64,000 nt of DNA from Aspidapion aeneum (lineage: Eukaryota; Arthropoda; Insecta; Coleoptera; Brentidae). The first letter of the stretch is position 1. Each line of letters starts with the position of its first letter. This document shows positions 1 to 13,084 of this stretch, piece by piece. The notes beneath the pieces were generated by a model. The model was not told where the DNA came from and did not search any database. It was given only the letters and a program-made list of their open reading frames with translations. A program made the position numbers and the translations under genes. The stretch is taken from the NCBI GenBank assembly GCA_963576565.1, contig OY755038.1, positions 181,015,452 through 181,079,451 of the forward strand, given 5' to 3'.

Positions 1-449
1 GGTTCGGTTCGGTTCGGTTCGGTTCGGTTCGGTTCGGTTCGGTTCGGTTCGGTTCGGTTCGGTTCGGTTCGGTTCGGTTCGGTTCGGTTCGGTTCGGTTC
101 GGTTCGGTTCGGTTCGGTTCGGTTCGGTTCGGTTCGGTTCGGTTCGGTTCGGTTCGGTTCGGTTCGGTTCGGTTCGGTTCGGTTCGGTTCGGTTCGGTTC
201 GGTTCGGTTCGGTTCGGTTCGGTTCGGTTCGGTTCGGTTCGGTTCGGTTCGGTTCGGTTCGGTTCGGTTCGGTTCGGTTCGGTTCGGTTCGGTTCGGTTC
301 GGTTCGGTTCGGTTCGGTTCGGTTCGGTTCGGTTCGGTTCGGTTCGGTTCGGTTCGGTTCGGTTCGGTTCGGTTCGGTTCGGTTCGGTTCGGTTCGGTTC
401 GGTTCGGTTCGGTTCGGTTCGGTTCGGTTCGGTTCGGTTCGGTTCGGTT
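1..449. repeat. (GGTTC)n pentanucleotide array
   Basis: There are 89 uninterrupted copies of GGTTC followed by GGTT. The array begins before the window, so its full length is unknown. The same pentamer, or its complement GAACC, occurs as short runs in the cores of the foldback elements at 22480-22560, 22680-22700 and 59045-59290. It may therefore be an expanded piece of such a core. It is not the TTAGG insect telomere repeat. Confidence 0.97.
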
Positions 450-454
450 GTGTG

Positions 455-560
455 TAGTGTAGTGTGCTAATGGTTTAGAAAAGTATCAGATCCGTTATGG
501 ATCCATTTATTTATAATTTATTTATTACGTGGGATTTATAATAGAATCTAGAGTTTATTT
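455..560. repeat. Outer-arm remnant of the 48350-49410 inverted-repeat family
   Basis: The stretch GTGTGCTAATGG...GTATCAGATC...ATGGATC matches the outer right end of the inverted repeat near 49360-49410. It directly abuts the (GGTTC)n array. No coding signal is seen here. Confidence 0.6.
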
Positions 561-654
561 AATATCAAATATTTTTAATTTAGTTTATTTTGGTTAAATT
601 AAATAAATAAAATTAAGTTTACCACTTGGTTTTTACAGGATATTGTGCACCATG

Positions 655-1490
655 ACCTGCTGTCACCGGCTCCGGTTTAGAAGAGCGATATTCCAAACGG
701 CAGCATTTAAAACAGCGGTCTCATTTCAGCGACATTTAAAACAGCGACGTTTAAAAGAGCGACATATCAAAAGAGCGACATCTAATAAAAACAGCGACAA
801 TAAAAAAAAGCATCATTACAAACAGCAACAGTTCGACTAAAGGGTCTCTTTCTAACATTGTTTTCAAAAAACACTTTACTGGGATCCTAAATGGTGGAAA
901 ACCAAACCAAATCGAACCGGACCGAACTAAACCAGACACAATCCTCATTCTGGAAGGGTAAAATCGAGGTTGTTCTAACATTTGTCTGTTGTTGACTCGG
1001 AGAACTTTTTTTGTGGAAAAAGGTCAGGGAGCATCTGGACCGGTTAAGATACGTTTTCGATCATTTTGACAAATGTTAGGAAAATACCAATCTATACCTC
1101 CCGAAAGCAGTTTCTCGCTAACTTAATTTATGAAAATAATTTTTTGAAAAAATATTTCGGTTTTGTTTAATTTCACACCCTCTAGGATCCCGTAAAAGAA
1201 GTTAGAAAGGTTTTTTTTGGAAGTTAGCTAGGAGCTCCTGAAATACCGGGAGTAGCAAGTCATAATATGCTTTTTTCAAGGTTGCTTAATATTGAATTTT
1301 TAAAAAATCACTTTTTTAAATATTGCTGTTTTGAATTGTCGCTCTTTTAAATGTCGCTGTTTTGAATTTTCGCTGGTTTGAATGTCGCTGCTTAAAAATA
1401 TATTTCCCTTGTATTGAATATCGCTGTTTTGACAAGTCACTCTTGTGAATGTCGCCGTTTTAAATATCGCTCGTTTGAACCGGTGCATGG
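655..1490. mobile_element. Foldback element E1 with minisatellite inverted repeats
   Basis: The left arm (about 670-810) is a tandem array of a unit of about 15 bp of the form AAAACAGCGACATTT. The right arm (about 1310-1485) is the same array inverted. Inner ends read GAGCGATATTCCAAACGGC on the left and GAGCGATATTTAAAACGGC (complement) on the right. The centre has an inverted core with GGGATCC, TCTCTTTCTAACATT and degenerate GAACC pentamers, the same core seen near 22410-22780 and 59035-59290. There is no transposase; the short ORFs at 643-840 and 1300-1560 are the arrays read as protein. I could not identify a target duplication, so the outer limits are approximate. Confidence 0.75.
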
Positions 1491-1699
1491 CAGAGAAGGA
1501 CAAACAAACGACGTTCCAAAGAGTAAAAATAACGCCGTGAAATCTTAAACCGTTTCCCAAAGTAAAGTTAACTATAGAGTTTATTAAATTTTGAGATTTT
1601 GCATTCGCATCATTACTCGTTTGTGCCCGCTATAACTTTATTTATTTTACGCTATCTGAGATTATTATTTTTTGTTACATTTTGTTATCTATTTTATTT

Positions 1700-2110
1700 T
1701 CTTATTTTTAATAAATGGATTTATGATAAATCTGACAACTATCTAGCTCATAAGCACACTTAAAGTGAACTCCATGCTATATCAGCTTTAAAACAATTTT
1801 TGTAAATACATTTGAAACAGAAGATCTTATGAAGTTTATAGTAGTAACATAAATTATTGAACAAAACTTTTTCTGCTATATTTTGAGTTTGTTGATGCAT
1901 TGCAATGTTAAGAAGTTAAAATATTTTTCATTTTTAAACTGTCATTAAATTGTCATTAGAATTAATGAGATTTGAATAAAATCTAATCAGGTCTTTACAG
2001 TATTGTACACTATTTTACCTGAAATTTTCATTAAAATCAGTTCAGCTGTTTAGGAGCAATTGCATTAAGGAAAGACATACACACACAATACCTTCTCTAG
2101 CGATTGTTCC
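1700..2110. repeat. Single arm of the 48350-49410 inverted-repeat family
   Basis: The order of short blocks matches 48350-48740: AAATCTGACA, CTAGCTCATAAGCACACTT, AACTGTCATTA, ATCTAATCAG, ACACTATTTTACCTGAAA, TTTAGGAGC. It is diverged, non-coding and has no opposite arm nearby. 561-654 and 1491-1699 hold no recognisable feature. Confidence 0.6.
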
Positions 2111-2139
2111 ACGAGCTAGGAAGGTAAAAATATAATATT

Positions 2140-2515
2140 TTTAGGCTATAAAAATTATCTGGAAGATATAATACAGCCTATAATTTCGGATTTCAGGTAT
2201 TTTCGGCTTTGACAATGTACCCTTTACAAGCGGTCTATAAGATCGCAACGGACAAATTATGGTTTTCATATTTAAGAAAGTATTAATAAGTGCATAGGCA
2301 TATTATTTGTATATTTTTAAATTTAGTCCAAATTATTACATTATGCTATGAAATTATTTGGAAGATATAATAAAGCATTTAATTTCAGACTTCATAATCT
2401 GGCTTTGAGAATGTACCCTTTACAAGCGGTCTATAAGATTGCGACGGACAAATTATGCTTTTTATAAGTATTTATAATTGCATAGGCATATTGTTTGTAA
2501 ATTTTTAAATTTGGG
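2140..2515. repeat. Two-copy tandem repeat, about 190 bp
   Basis: Both copies contain GTACCCTTTACAAGCGGTCT followed by ATAAGAT(C/T)GC and GCATAGGCATATT. The first is about 2140-2330 and the second about 2336-2515. No ORF is conserved between them. Confidence 0.8.
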
Positions 2516-5500
2516 AAAAGGTGATCTGAAACACTTTGTACATGTTCTGTCATCAAATTATATTAAGTTTATTTTATCATTTTATAAAAAAAATCCTATC
2601 TATTTTGGTTATTTATAAGTAGGAGCTAATTTTTATAAATCTTTTTGGTCATAGATTTAAGGATACTGTCTGTAGCAAAAAGTAGGGTCGGCTTTTTCGT
2701 GCGCTTTATTTAAAAAAAATAGCTTTAATTTAGCGTTGTGGAGTGGCCGATTCAAATTCTGAGACCAAAACAACCGCAAATTAATTTTAAACCAACCTAA
2801 CCCTATAAACTAAAGCTTTTAACAAAAAAATATGTAGATTTTTAACTTACCTGAAACAGGTATAATCCTATAATTCTCACGAAATAATCACCAAGAACAA
2901 GAACTCAAAAATTTGTAAAACTTAAATCTTCACACCCGCTACTAAGAACGGGCCAAAACTAAACAACTAAAATACCTACATCCCTATCGGGCTTAATAAA
3001 AAAACAAGTACTTACGCTGCCAACACATTATTTCTTTTAATTTTAATATATTTTTTAAAAGAGTGGATATTTTGTTACATATCATAATTTTGACAATTTT
3101 TTTTGAAGATTTGCTTATGATCAACATTTCCCACACATTTTAAATAGAAGGATAAATGGAGACATTCATGATTAAGACCTTCTCTAGACCCAGAATGCTA
3201 CATAAAAGATAAGGTAGATATAAGAACTTTGGATGCACTTGGCAGTTGGCAAGCTAAATTTTTTAGCATTTTTTGTGCTTGTAAACGGCTTGAGTAACTT
3301 AAAGAAGTGACTTAATGACGTCGCACAAGTTACATGAGCGTTGGGCTTCGGTGAAATGCTTTACGTATATTATACATCCCATATAACGTTTAATTCGGAA
3401 AACCCCACCGATGGCCGATTTAATTAATTTGCCAATTTTCAGTGATTATACTAGATATTACTGATGGGTGTGACAAATTTTCAAATAATTATAAAAAAAT
3501 AATTTTTTTTTAACCCACTATATATAAACGGTGAGCTATGAGTGACCATATCTTCATATACACAATTAAGGTCACTTATTTATTAGTATATCCTTTATTT
3601 GCTTCTATTTATTTTCAAAACTTTGTCAAACTACACACTTGTAGGGAAATTCCTAAGCTCCTGGACCCCACTGAAAGATTTGTCCCATTTAAACGTTGTA
3701 TGTGAGAATGTCATCTATAACATATGTGTCTTAAAGTATTTTACCAATGCCCAACATGCAAGTTATTTGGGAGACGTCATTTAGATACTTAAACGGCGCT
3801 GGAAATTGAATACTTACTTATGCAACAAATTGTCTGTATTTAGGTAATTAAATTGAATTTACTATACAAGCAACTACTAACATATTTTAGAAATTTACCT
3901 AAGCTAATTGAATAATGCAAATTTTTCATTAGGTTTGGCAGATAGGTATAGAAAAGATACACAACATTTTTAAATCGCAGTTACTTTATAAACACATAAA
4001 ATTTAGGGAGCGTTCAATAATTGTGTAAAACCAAATTTGGGGCAGGAAATAAATAGTTATTGACACTTTATTGTTGAACACAGACTAAGATGATGACAGT
4101 GATTAAGGTTAAAGGTAACGAAGGATTGCAAAACTGGTATTTTTTTTGTCAAAATTTATGAAATACTATCTTCCCCTTAGTGCAACAAATGAACAACTCG
4201 AAATTCATGCATTTTGAGTTATCCATTTAAAGCTGGCCTATTTTTCAACTTTTTTTTAAATCTAGATATCTTGTACTAGCAACCAAACTAGTTTAAAGGA
4301 TTAAACAGTGACAAGAAATAGATAACTCCAAAAATGCACATTTTATAAAAAGACATATTGAGATTTTTTCAAAACTATCAATTTCAAGTTATGTAGTTGT
4401 TGCACTAAGGGAATGATATAATTCTAGCAAAAGGAGGACTTAAACTAGACCTAAGGGGACTGGATACAACATGAAGGAACTGGGCCAATTATACAAATGA
4501 TGAGCCTTTTCTTGCATATTGTTTCATAAAATTATTTATTTCCGTTAGGTATATTAACATTTCAAATAAAAAATAATATTTGAGTAGGTAATTATTATTT
4601 AAAAAATTATTGCAAATTATGCCGAAGGATTTACCAAAAAAAATTTTTTTAAAGAAAAACAGGCTTTTCTGATTAGGTTTTTTTAAAATTTTATCCTTTG
4701 CTGAAAAAATTATATAAAATGCTGTGTATTCAGTCACAAGTTTATACAACAATTTTTGTTATTTTAAATTCCATTTAAAATCAATAAAAATACTACAACT
4801 TAACCCAACTCGAGTGACCAGCAAAAAACGGTTACTATTTCCTGTTTTGTACAAGAGTCATTCAAGATTTTTATTTTAGGGTGGCCTACTTACCCCAGCT
4901 TTTAATATACAATAGCCTATTATATACACATATTTTCATTGATAATAATTATACCAAAGCATAATTTTTGGCTATGCAAATTTACTCTCAGAAATAAATT
5001 TAAAAGCAAGGTTATATTTTAAAACTAAAATATTTTAACACATAACACAAGGACAAAAATATATAAAATAAAAAAAATGTAAGACCAAACTATAAATAGG
5101 CGAACAAAAAGTTGAACCATTTTTAATTTTGTTAATCATCAATAAATACATTTTTAGCAAATTTAATAAAAAGGAATCCATAAATGGTGTATTTATATTT
5201 TAAGTTGCCTCACAGTATTAAATAGTTGATAAATAAGTAAAGGCATTTCAATTTTCTTCATACTGAATTTTTTCCAAATATATAACATAATACATAAATA
5301 TTTATTTGATGTGCTGAAAGGCATAAATTATTGTCAAATTTAAAAACGATATTTTTTTTTTCGACAATGGCTCTTTAATAATAAGATTTCTTGGGGTAGA
5401 TACGCCACTGCTTTGCATTGGTTTGGTGCATATTATAGTCGGGCTGTTGCGCGCAATCACGTAGAATTGACATAATTTATCCGAGGAGCAATTACGGTGT

Positions 5501-7025
5501 GTTGTGACTGCAGACTGTCAAAGGATTAACACGGTCTGTGGTCACCAGAACACGACCGAATGTTGCATTATAAGGAATTTAGGAAATATTTATAAAATAA
5601 GTAACTCAAAAATATAGGATTTTTGGTCCCGCCCTCCGCTCTTCATATTGCATTATTAAGAAAAAACTCATAAAGAAACCATTGACTGTATCGCAATGCT
5701 AAACCTCTTGCAATTTTTTGAAGATAGCCAGTAATTGTGCGAAGAAGTATTTAGACACTTTTTTGTTATAAAGTTCTGGCTTATCTTTTAGTACATTTAA
5801 TATAAGACCTTTGTTTACTATGAGAAGTGCAGTAAATACTGTCTTTTTTATTAGAGGCTTGACGGAAATTTCAAAATAAATCTAGCATTAATAAGGTCAC
5901 AATTTTATTTGAATTGGGCTCGACTTTAGCACGGCTCAGAAAAAATAAGTTATTAGAACATGCTTTTTATAAGACCGTCCGTTATTGTATATAAATCTCA
6001 GTTTTAATTGTCAATTAATCAATTTTTGTTGTAACGCTGTTAAAGTTTTTATATTTTTTAAAAATAATAAAAATTAAAGATCTGTGAAGTGCTACTTTGG
6101 CCCAGGCGGACGATGATAACATAAAACATATTTACCTACATATATTAGACCAATTGCTGTTAGATAAGGATAAGGATAATGGGGTGTATTTATATACTGT
6201 CAGAGAAGAAATATATAATAATTTTTCTCGTACAGAGTCCGCAATCAAACTTTTTACCATATATTTTTCCAATAAAAAAAATGATCACAGAAAAACTGCA
6301 AAATAAAATGGTTCATTAAAAGTAAATAAACAGAATGTAAAGTGGTTAGTTAAGAAGTGAAGGCTGAGCTGAGAAATTTAAAAATCCGCAAAGTTATCGT
6401 ACATTAATAAAACATGACTTTAGTCGTGTACTATAAAATCTAGCACAATTTATTTGCAAGACTCTTAATTTACGGCGTAGTTACGCAAGTTCAAAATACT
6501 GCCAGAATTATTAACCTGATTTCACTTCCAACAACCTCTATTAAAGAAAAGTAATACACTTATTTTTAGATTCGAATTTTTTAGGTCAATTTTAAAAGAT
6601 CAGATCTTGTAATGCAAAACTGTAAAAATACTGCCTGGCTTTATTGCAATAAGTCCCTATTATTTCCGGAAAGGTTTTATTTAATAAAATTAACATATCG
6701 TAAAATTTGGCGCAGTCAATACCGCGATTATAATCTTGGATGCAGCTGTGTTACAACGTTCCAACGTTCCAACGAGAAACATCAAAACTTTCTCAAACTT
6801 TTGTTTCTCTCACAATTTGGGCTTTGGTTCGAAGGTTACAGCGGTGGCTGGTGAGGAGAAGTAGGTAAAGTATTGACACCAGTCCTAATGTTGTATCCTT
6901 TAAAATATCGTGGCTTCATAGAAGATGGTAAATTTTATTGAAAAATAAAACATTATTGTGTTGTTAAATAGTCTTATTTATCATTTTGTTTAAAACATGA
7001 TATGATAAATTAAACATTTTTCCGC
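2516..7025. other. AT-rich non-coding stretch
   Basis: The only open frames are short (61-87 codons), rich in Lys, Asn, Phe and Ile, and match no family I recognise, including those at 3599-3784, 4489-4752, 6097-6306 and 6612-6854. A fragment near 4008-4100 (GGGAGCGTTCAATAATTG) resembles the end of a MITE, but no partner end was found. I see no RNA gene. Confidence 0.6.
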
Positions 7026-7029
7026 TACC

Positions 7030-8060
7030 TATACGGTATTGTGTGAAAGCAACAGAAACAACTACTCAGAGGAAAAATACCCCTACCGACATTGAATTAT
7101 ACTGATGGTTTGATGCTTTCGTTGGGAACTTGTTAAAACTGTCTCTCTCCAACGTCGATCACAAGGATACGAATGATCCCCGTCTGAAACACGTCCTGAC
7201 AATCAGGAACAAGTGATCCATGCCAATCCATGACCGGTTTCGGCCTTTTGGGCCATCCTCAGGTGAATGTAGGCGATAGCTCCGTGTAGAGCATAAGTTG
7301 TGTAAAACCAACAGAAACACCTACTCCGAGGGAAAATACCCCTACCGGCATTGAATTATACTGATGGTTTGATGCTTTCATTGGGAACTTGTTAGAACTA
7401 TTTGGTTTTCACTATCTCCAACGTCGATCACAAGGATGCGAATGATCCTCATCTGGAAAACGTCCTGACAATCAGGAATAAGTGATCCGTGCCAATCCAC
7501 GACCGGTTTCGCCCTTTAGGGTCATCCTCAGGTAAATGTAGGCGATAGCTCCGTATAGAGCATAAGTTGTGTGAAACCAACAGAAACAACTACTCCGAGG
7601 AAAAATACGCCTACCGGCATTGAATTATACTGATGGTTTGATGCTTTCGTTGAGAACTTGTTAAAACTGTTTGGTTTTCACTATCTCCAACGTCGATCAC
7701 AAGGATACGAATGATCTCCGCCTGAAACACATCCTAACAATCAGGAGCAAGTGATCCGTGCCAATCCACGACCGGTTTCGGCCTTTTGGGCCATCCTCAG
7801 GTGAATGTAGGCGATTGCTCCGTGTAGAGCATAAGTTGTGTGAAACCAACAGAAACAACTACTCCGAGGGAAAATACCCCAACCGGCATTGAATTATGCT
7901 GACGGTTTGATGCTTTCGTTGAGAACTTGTTAAAATTGTTTGGTTTTCACTATCTCCAATGTCGATCACAAGGATACGAATGATCTCCGTCTGGAGCACG
8001 TCCTGACAATCAGGAACAACTGATCCATGCCAATCCACGACCGGTTTCGGCCTTTTAGAC
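7030..8060. repeat. Four-copy satellite, period about 269 bp
   Basis: The landmark TACCGGCATTGAATTATACT (with small changes) recurs near 7083, 7342, 7611 and 7880. Each unit also holds CCAACGTCGATCACAAGGAT, CTGACAATCAGGA and GACCGGTTTCGGCC. The units differ by scattered substitutions and a short deletion in the first. The 70-codon minus ORF at 7859-8071 lies inside the last unit and is not conserved across units, so I do not call a gene. Confidence 0.92.
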
Positions 8061-8061
8061 C

Positions 8062-8290
8062 AAATTTTCAAACTGTCAAAAAACTGTCATTAGCATTAAT
8101 GGATTTTGACCAAAATCTAATTAGCTCATCACAGTGTCGAACACTATCTTATCTAGAAATTTCATGAATATCTGTTTAGCGGTTTAGGAGCTATCTTGTT
8201 ACAGACAGACAAACAGCTCCAAATACACCAAAATAACACCTTTTTAGCGTTATCTCGAAAAAAAAATTCGTCGCAAATAATAACTGCTTT
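8062..8290. repeat. Arm fragment of the 48350-49410 repeat family
   Basis: It contains AACTGTCATTAGCATTAATG, ATTTTGACCAAAATCTAAT, GTCGAACACTATCTTA, GCGGTTTAGGAGCTA and GCGTTATCTCGAAAAAAAAA in the same order as 48590-48830. It is a single arm only. Confidence 0.65.
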
Positions 8291-9155
8291 AGCCGTTGAT
8301 TGCTACGCCGGCTATTTAGCAGTTGGGTGTTTTTCATTTAATTTATTTTTTATTTCCAAGTTTTAGGTTTAATCCTTTTTCAGCCCTATTCATTTAGCGT
8401 TACCTGGAAAGTACGTGTAGATTATCTACGGACGCGAACAGTGTTACCTTCCTTTTTTTTGTTTTTCTTTTGTTAGGATCACGGAAATATGTGCTTAATT
8501 CAATGTGTAACACATATGCAGTACATTTAACTAAATTACCTAATTATTTCCTAAATTGTGCATTTGTGTCAAACATTAAACTATGCCCGAAGGGTAGATA
8601 AGTGCGTTTCTACAGACTTTGAGTGAAGCTGGGAAGGGAAGAGCGAGGGGGAACTAGTAAACTAATGTTGAAAATAATCTTAAAGCGTGTGCAGAAAGAA
8701 TTTAGGAAATCGCTCTATATTTATAAAAGTTACAGCTACAACTATTATTAAGGAGGGTAGGGAGGAGACAAGGAGAGGGAGGTGGAAACTAGTAAAATTT
8801 TCTTGGAAAAAAAAATCTTAAAGCGTGTGCAAAAAGACTTTTTAAAAATGCCCTATATTTGATAAAATTATGCGAATATGGTTTTTGAAGAGAGTGAGGG
8901 GAATAACAGAACTGAAGATGGATGCGAGCAGGGAGGACTGCAAAGTAATGATTAAAGGAATTTCATTAAAATGTAGGTAATTTGTATGCCTTAAAGGCTA
9001 CATCATGTGACAAAATGGCGCCTGGCGACCGCCATATTGATGCTGTTTAAAAAAATATAGCCTATAGCAACTTTGGGATCAGCAGCAATCCAATGACACA
9101 TTTTTTTGTCAAAATCGGTTCAGCCGTTAAGCCTCTAGCGCGACACAAACATACA

Positions 9156-9202
<47 letters not shown>

Positions 9203-9864
9203 CCCAAGCGAAAAACATTACCCTACCTTTCGCCGTGCTGCAGTTGTCTAAAAAGCCCTTGTCTAAAATGTTTTAATTATTTATTTTATTTCACATTTCC
9301 CAAACACATTTGTTTGAATGATATATTGTGTATATGCTATGCAGGAGGATACTACTAGGCAAATAAAATTAACTCAAATTAATATTACATGTATTTAGAG
9401 CTTCTCTACATACATAAACAAGTATGTATAACATGCCCTTTGGCTACCGGAATATCTACTTCTAGTGTCCTTGGATAAATGAAGACATGGATATAGCAAT
9501 TCAAAAATCGTTACATCTGTAGGTAATAGGTATGTACCTAACGAGTCAGGAAAGTAAGAGAACATATTGAACGCGCCTTAAGGGTTATCACGAATCAATT
9601 TGAGTTGATTAACTTTGGTTGATCAACTAAAATCGAATAAAAATAACTGTAAAAACATATGTTTCAACTTTAATCGGTCAACTTTTATCGATTTCACAAA
9701 AGCTTGAACCATTCAAATTTTATCGTTCAAGTTATGAGTCATCAAAATTGTTTAAAGCGTGTGAACGTTTGTTGGTCGACTTGAATTAATTTATTTTGTT
9801 GCATCTTGCACTCGGCAGCTCTTCGCTTTCAGCGGTTTTGTTGTTTTGTAGAGTAATAATAATA
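8291..9864. other. Non-coding DNA with an (ACAT)n microsatellite
   Basis: A perfect ACAT/CATA tract lies at about 9148-9201, just after GTCAAAATCGGTTCAGCCGT, a sequence type common near MITE ends. 9565-9780 carries blocks such as ACGCGCCTT and TCAACTAAAATCGA that recur inverted near 26980-27020, probably a shared MITE. No gene is seen. Confidence 0.55.
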
Positions 9865-10466
9865 CACTGTGTCCCATTTAAAACTTTCCACCCGGGATTT
9901 CTTTTGGCTATCTTGAAATTTTTGTAACACGAACCCCCTTCGAGGGGTATACTTTACCCCTATATTTTGAATAGGGTAAGTGCGCCTCTTGATACCTTGT
10001 TTTGAAGCTCTTTTGAATATTTTTACAACCGTGTAAAAATTTCGAAAATCCATCGATTAGTTTTTAAGATATTTGCTTTTAAATTTTCAAATTTAACATG
10101 GAGTGATGAAATAAAAATTAAATCCGAAAAATTAAAATTCTAATAAAATGTTTATTTGATCAGTCTATGTTAAATTTGAAAGTTTGAAGGCAATTATCTC
10201 AAAAACTAATCAAAAGATTTTTGAAATTTTTACACGGTTGTAAGGATATTCAAAAGGCCGTCAAAACAAGGTATCACTAGACCCACTTTCCCTATTCAAA
10301 ATATAGGGGTCAAGTATACCCCTCGAAGGTTGTGCGTGTTACAAAAATTTCAAGATAGCCAAAAAGTGTCCCCCTCGCAAACAAAATCCACTTGTCTCGG
10401 CATTTTTAAACATTTTCAGCAGTTTTCGAGAAATCACAGGTGGAAAGTCTTAAATGGGACACAGTG
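9865..10466. mobile_element. TA-flanked MITE M1
   Basis: The ends are perfect inverted repeats starting CACTGTGTCCCATTTAA, flanked by TA on both sides (9863-9864 and 10467-10468). The subterminal block GGCTATCTTGAAATTTTTGT is present in both arms, as are ACCCCTATATTTTGAATAGGG and its complement. The TA duplication suggests mobilisation by a Tc1/mariner-type transposase, which is an inference. There is no coding capacity; the ORF at 9829-10053 is a shadow. Confidence 0.85.
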
Positions 10467-11430
10467 TATATAGTAGAGCGGCGTAGGCCATTTCGACTGC
10501 ACTTAAAAGATGATGGTTGCCAAGGTATATTTTTTGAAACTTGCGGGACTCCTGACTACGAAAATATATCTTGGCCTCCCTCTCTCTTGGTCATACCCCC
10601 TCCACCCCCCTATCAACCCCTTAAAATTAATTCTTCAATATCTCAGCAACCAGCAGAGATTCAACAAAAATTTTTCCACTGTTGTTTGTCTAGTGATCTC
10701 TAGATTATGTGATATGCTTAGGCTCTATTGCATATCAAGAAAACTAAACAAGATATAAACAAAAGTATGTATTTTCAAAAAAATTTTTTTTAGTTTTGTT
10801 CATATTTTCTAAACCAGACTAGGTACAAAAAAAATATCTTAATAAATATCTTTCCACCATTTTCGCTCTTTTCAGGAAGGTACATTGATCGGGTTTTGTA
10901 AACCCTACGCGCAGAAGCACTATTTGATTTAGGCCATTACGCCAAAACTGGGCATATTTCTGATATGGTATGAGTCATTAAGATAATTAGCAAAATTGAG
11001 GGTGTGGGGTTCACAAAACCTCATAGATCTTTTGAAAAGAGCAAAAACGGTGGAAAAATATTTGTATAAACTTTTTTTTTCGTATCTGATTTGGTTTAGC
11101 AAATATGGAGAAAAAAATGATTTTTTGAAAATACATATTTTTTTAAATATCTTGTTTAGTTTTCGAAATATGCAATAGAGTATAAATGTATCATATAATC
11201 TGGAGATTACCGCACATACAACAGTGAAAAAATTTTTGTTCTATCACTGCTGGTTACTGAGATATTAAAGAATTAATTTTAAGGGGTTAAAAGGGGGTGG
11301 TAGGAGCATGACCGAGAGAGGTGGGAGGCCAAGATATATTTCATATAGTCAGGAGACATCTAAGTTTCAAAAAATATACCTTGGCGACCATCATCACCTT
11401 GGTGCAGGCGAACCCCTTTTTTACGGTCTA

Positions 11431-11566
11431 GGACAACTGGGCGCCGCCAACTCGGCGCCGCAAACTGGGCCCCGCCAACTCGGCGCCGCCAACTGGGCGC
11501 AGGGCCAACTGGGCGCCGGGCCAACTCGGCGCCGCCAACTGGGCGCCGGCCAACTCGGCGCCGGAC
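11431..11566. repeat. Left terminal minisatellite of element A
   Basis: About nine units of roughly 15 bp alternate between AACTGGGCGCC and AACTCGGCGCC, each carrying the palindrome GGCGCC or a variant. The 91-codon ORF at 11308-11583 is this array in frame (repeated QLGA) and is not a gene. Confidence 0.95.
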
Positions 11567-11699
11567 TAAAATTTTTTTTTTGATAAAATGTGTAGGTGAA
11601 AAATAAAATTTATTATTTATATAAAAACATCTTTAAAAAATCCTTTACGCAATTTTTTTTACAAGCTTTTATTTAGCTTCAGATGTTCTGTCTAACTAA

Positions 11700-12382
11700 C
11701 TATCTATCAAATCTTGTGAAGCGTGTTTGTCACACGTAGTGGTCCCATGACAATACAACATTAAGAAAAAAATATCCTCCCACCCTACCCCCACCCCTTC
11801 TATAGAAAAATGTGTTTTTGACACACTTCCCGTTATCCGATTTGGATAAAATTTTGTATACACATAGTGGTCCGATGATAATACAACAATAAGAAAAAAA
11901 TATCCTCCCACCCCTACCCCCACCACCTTCTATAGAAAAATTTGTTTTTGACACACATTCCGTAATACGATTTGGATGATATTTGGTATACATATAGTGA
12001 TCCGAAGACAATACAATATTAAGAAAAATATATCCTCCTACCTCTACCCCCACCCCCTTTCATAGAAAAATGAGTTTTTGACACACTTCCCATTATCCGA
12101 TTTGGATGAAATTTGGTATTCACATAGTGGTCCGATGACAATACAACATTTAAAAAAAATATCCTCCCACCCCTACCCCCACCCCTTCCATAGAAAATGC
12201 GTTTTTGACACCCTTCCCATTATCTGATTTGGATGAAATTTGCTATACATATAGTGGTCCGATGACAATACAACATTGAAAAAAAAATCCTACCACTCCT
12301 ACCCCCACCCTCATCTATAGAAAAATGCGTTTTTGACACACTTCCCATTATCCGATTTGGATGAAATTTGGTATACATATAG
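11700..12382. repeat. Tandem units of about 130 bp inside element A, left side
   Basis: Five to six units each contain ATAGTGGTCCGATGACAATAC, a pyrimidine-rich CCTCCCACCCCTACCCCCAC tract, GTTTTTGACACACTTCCC and ATCCGATTTGGATGAAATTT. BEL copy 1 has inserted in the CATATAG of one unit; its sequence resumes at 19348. Minus ORFs at 11696-12053 are read-through of the repeats. Confidence 0.9.
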
Positions 12383-12852
12383 TGTTATGCCCGCAGTAAG
12401 AAAAACGATAAATGCAATGGACTGTATAATTTAATTAATGAAAGCGCGAGCAAACATAAATATATTGATATGAATTACGAAATAATTAATAAGGTCCATA
12501 GGTTAATTGTTGGAACCACACAACGGTAATCAGATACAAATGCACTCACCAGTTTGCAGCTAATTCTCCACTTCTAAGGGGCCCCTGATTGGATCTAATG
12601 ATGTCACCACGTAGCTGAAGGGCTGAAGTTTCTAGTTCTATGCTTCAGTACACAAAAATCGAGCACTTTCAGGTGTAGATATTTGAAATAGTTGGAGAAC
12701 GAAATTAACACGCCATTTTCTCGAGGCGGTCGACAAGGATCTCACTGGTTGTTGGTGCGCATGTCCAAATACGCGAAATGCACTCTGCCCTTCATACAAT
12801 TGTGTGGTTTTAAAAATATATAAACAACCGCGAAATTTAGCGGGAGCTAACA
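12383..12852 (-). repeat. 3' LTR of BEL copy 1
   Basis: It ends in TGTTATGC and GCTAACA as read on the plus strand. It is almost identical to 18877-19347. The minus ORF at 12638-12871 is a chance frame in the LTR. Confidence 0.95.
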
Positions 12853-13084
12853 TAACTGCCCTCCAAAACACACAATTTTAGAATCTCAACCGGACAGATA
12901 TAGATATAAGAAAAAGAATCGACCGATAAATATAAATGAATGAAAACAGATAAGTATTGTTAGTTTATTTAGAGATAACAAAATCCCGAAAAAGGCAAAA
13001 CAAACAAACAAAAAATTCAAAAAAAAATAAAAATAAAAAAACCTGTTGTAATACCCGGTAAAAGGTAGAAAATTAAAATTACTT

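Noticed and set aside
1..449. Telomeric repeat
   Set aside because: The pentamer GGTTC is not the insect telomere TTAGG, and the array is followed by ordinary interspersed repeats. The same pentamer occurs inside foldback cores.
655..1490. Target duplication for E1
   Set aside because: I compared 8-9 bp at several possible edges (for example CATGACCTG and CATGGCAGA) and the matches were no better than chance.
6097..6306. Small host gene
   Set aside because: A 69-codon frame with no recognised domain, no visible splice or promoter context, and composition like the AT-rich surroundings.
11308..11583. Secreted or structural QLGA-repeat protein
   Set aside because: It is the terminal minisatellite of element A read in frame, and the same array at the other end gives a different frame.
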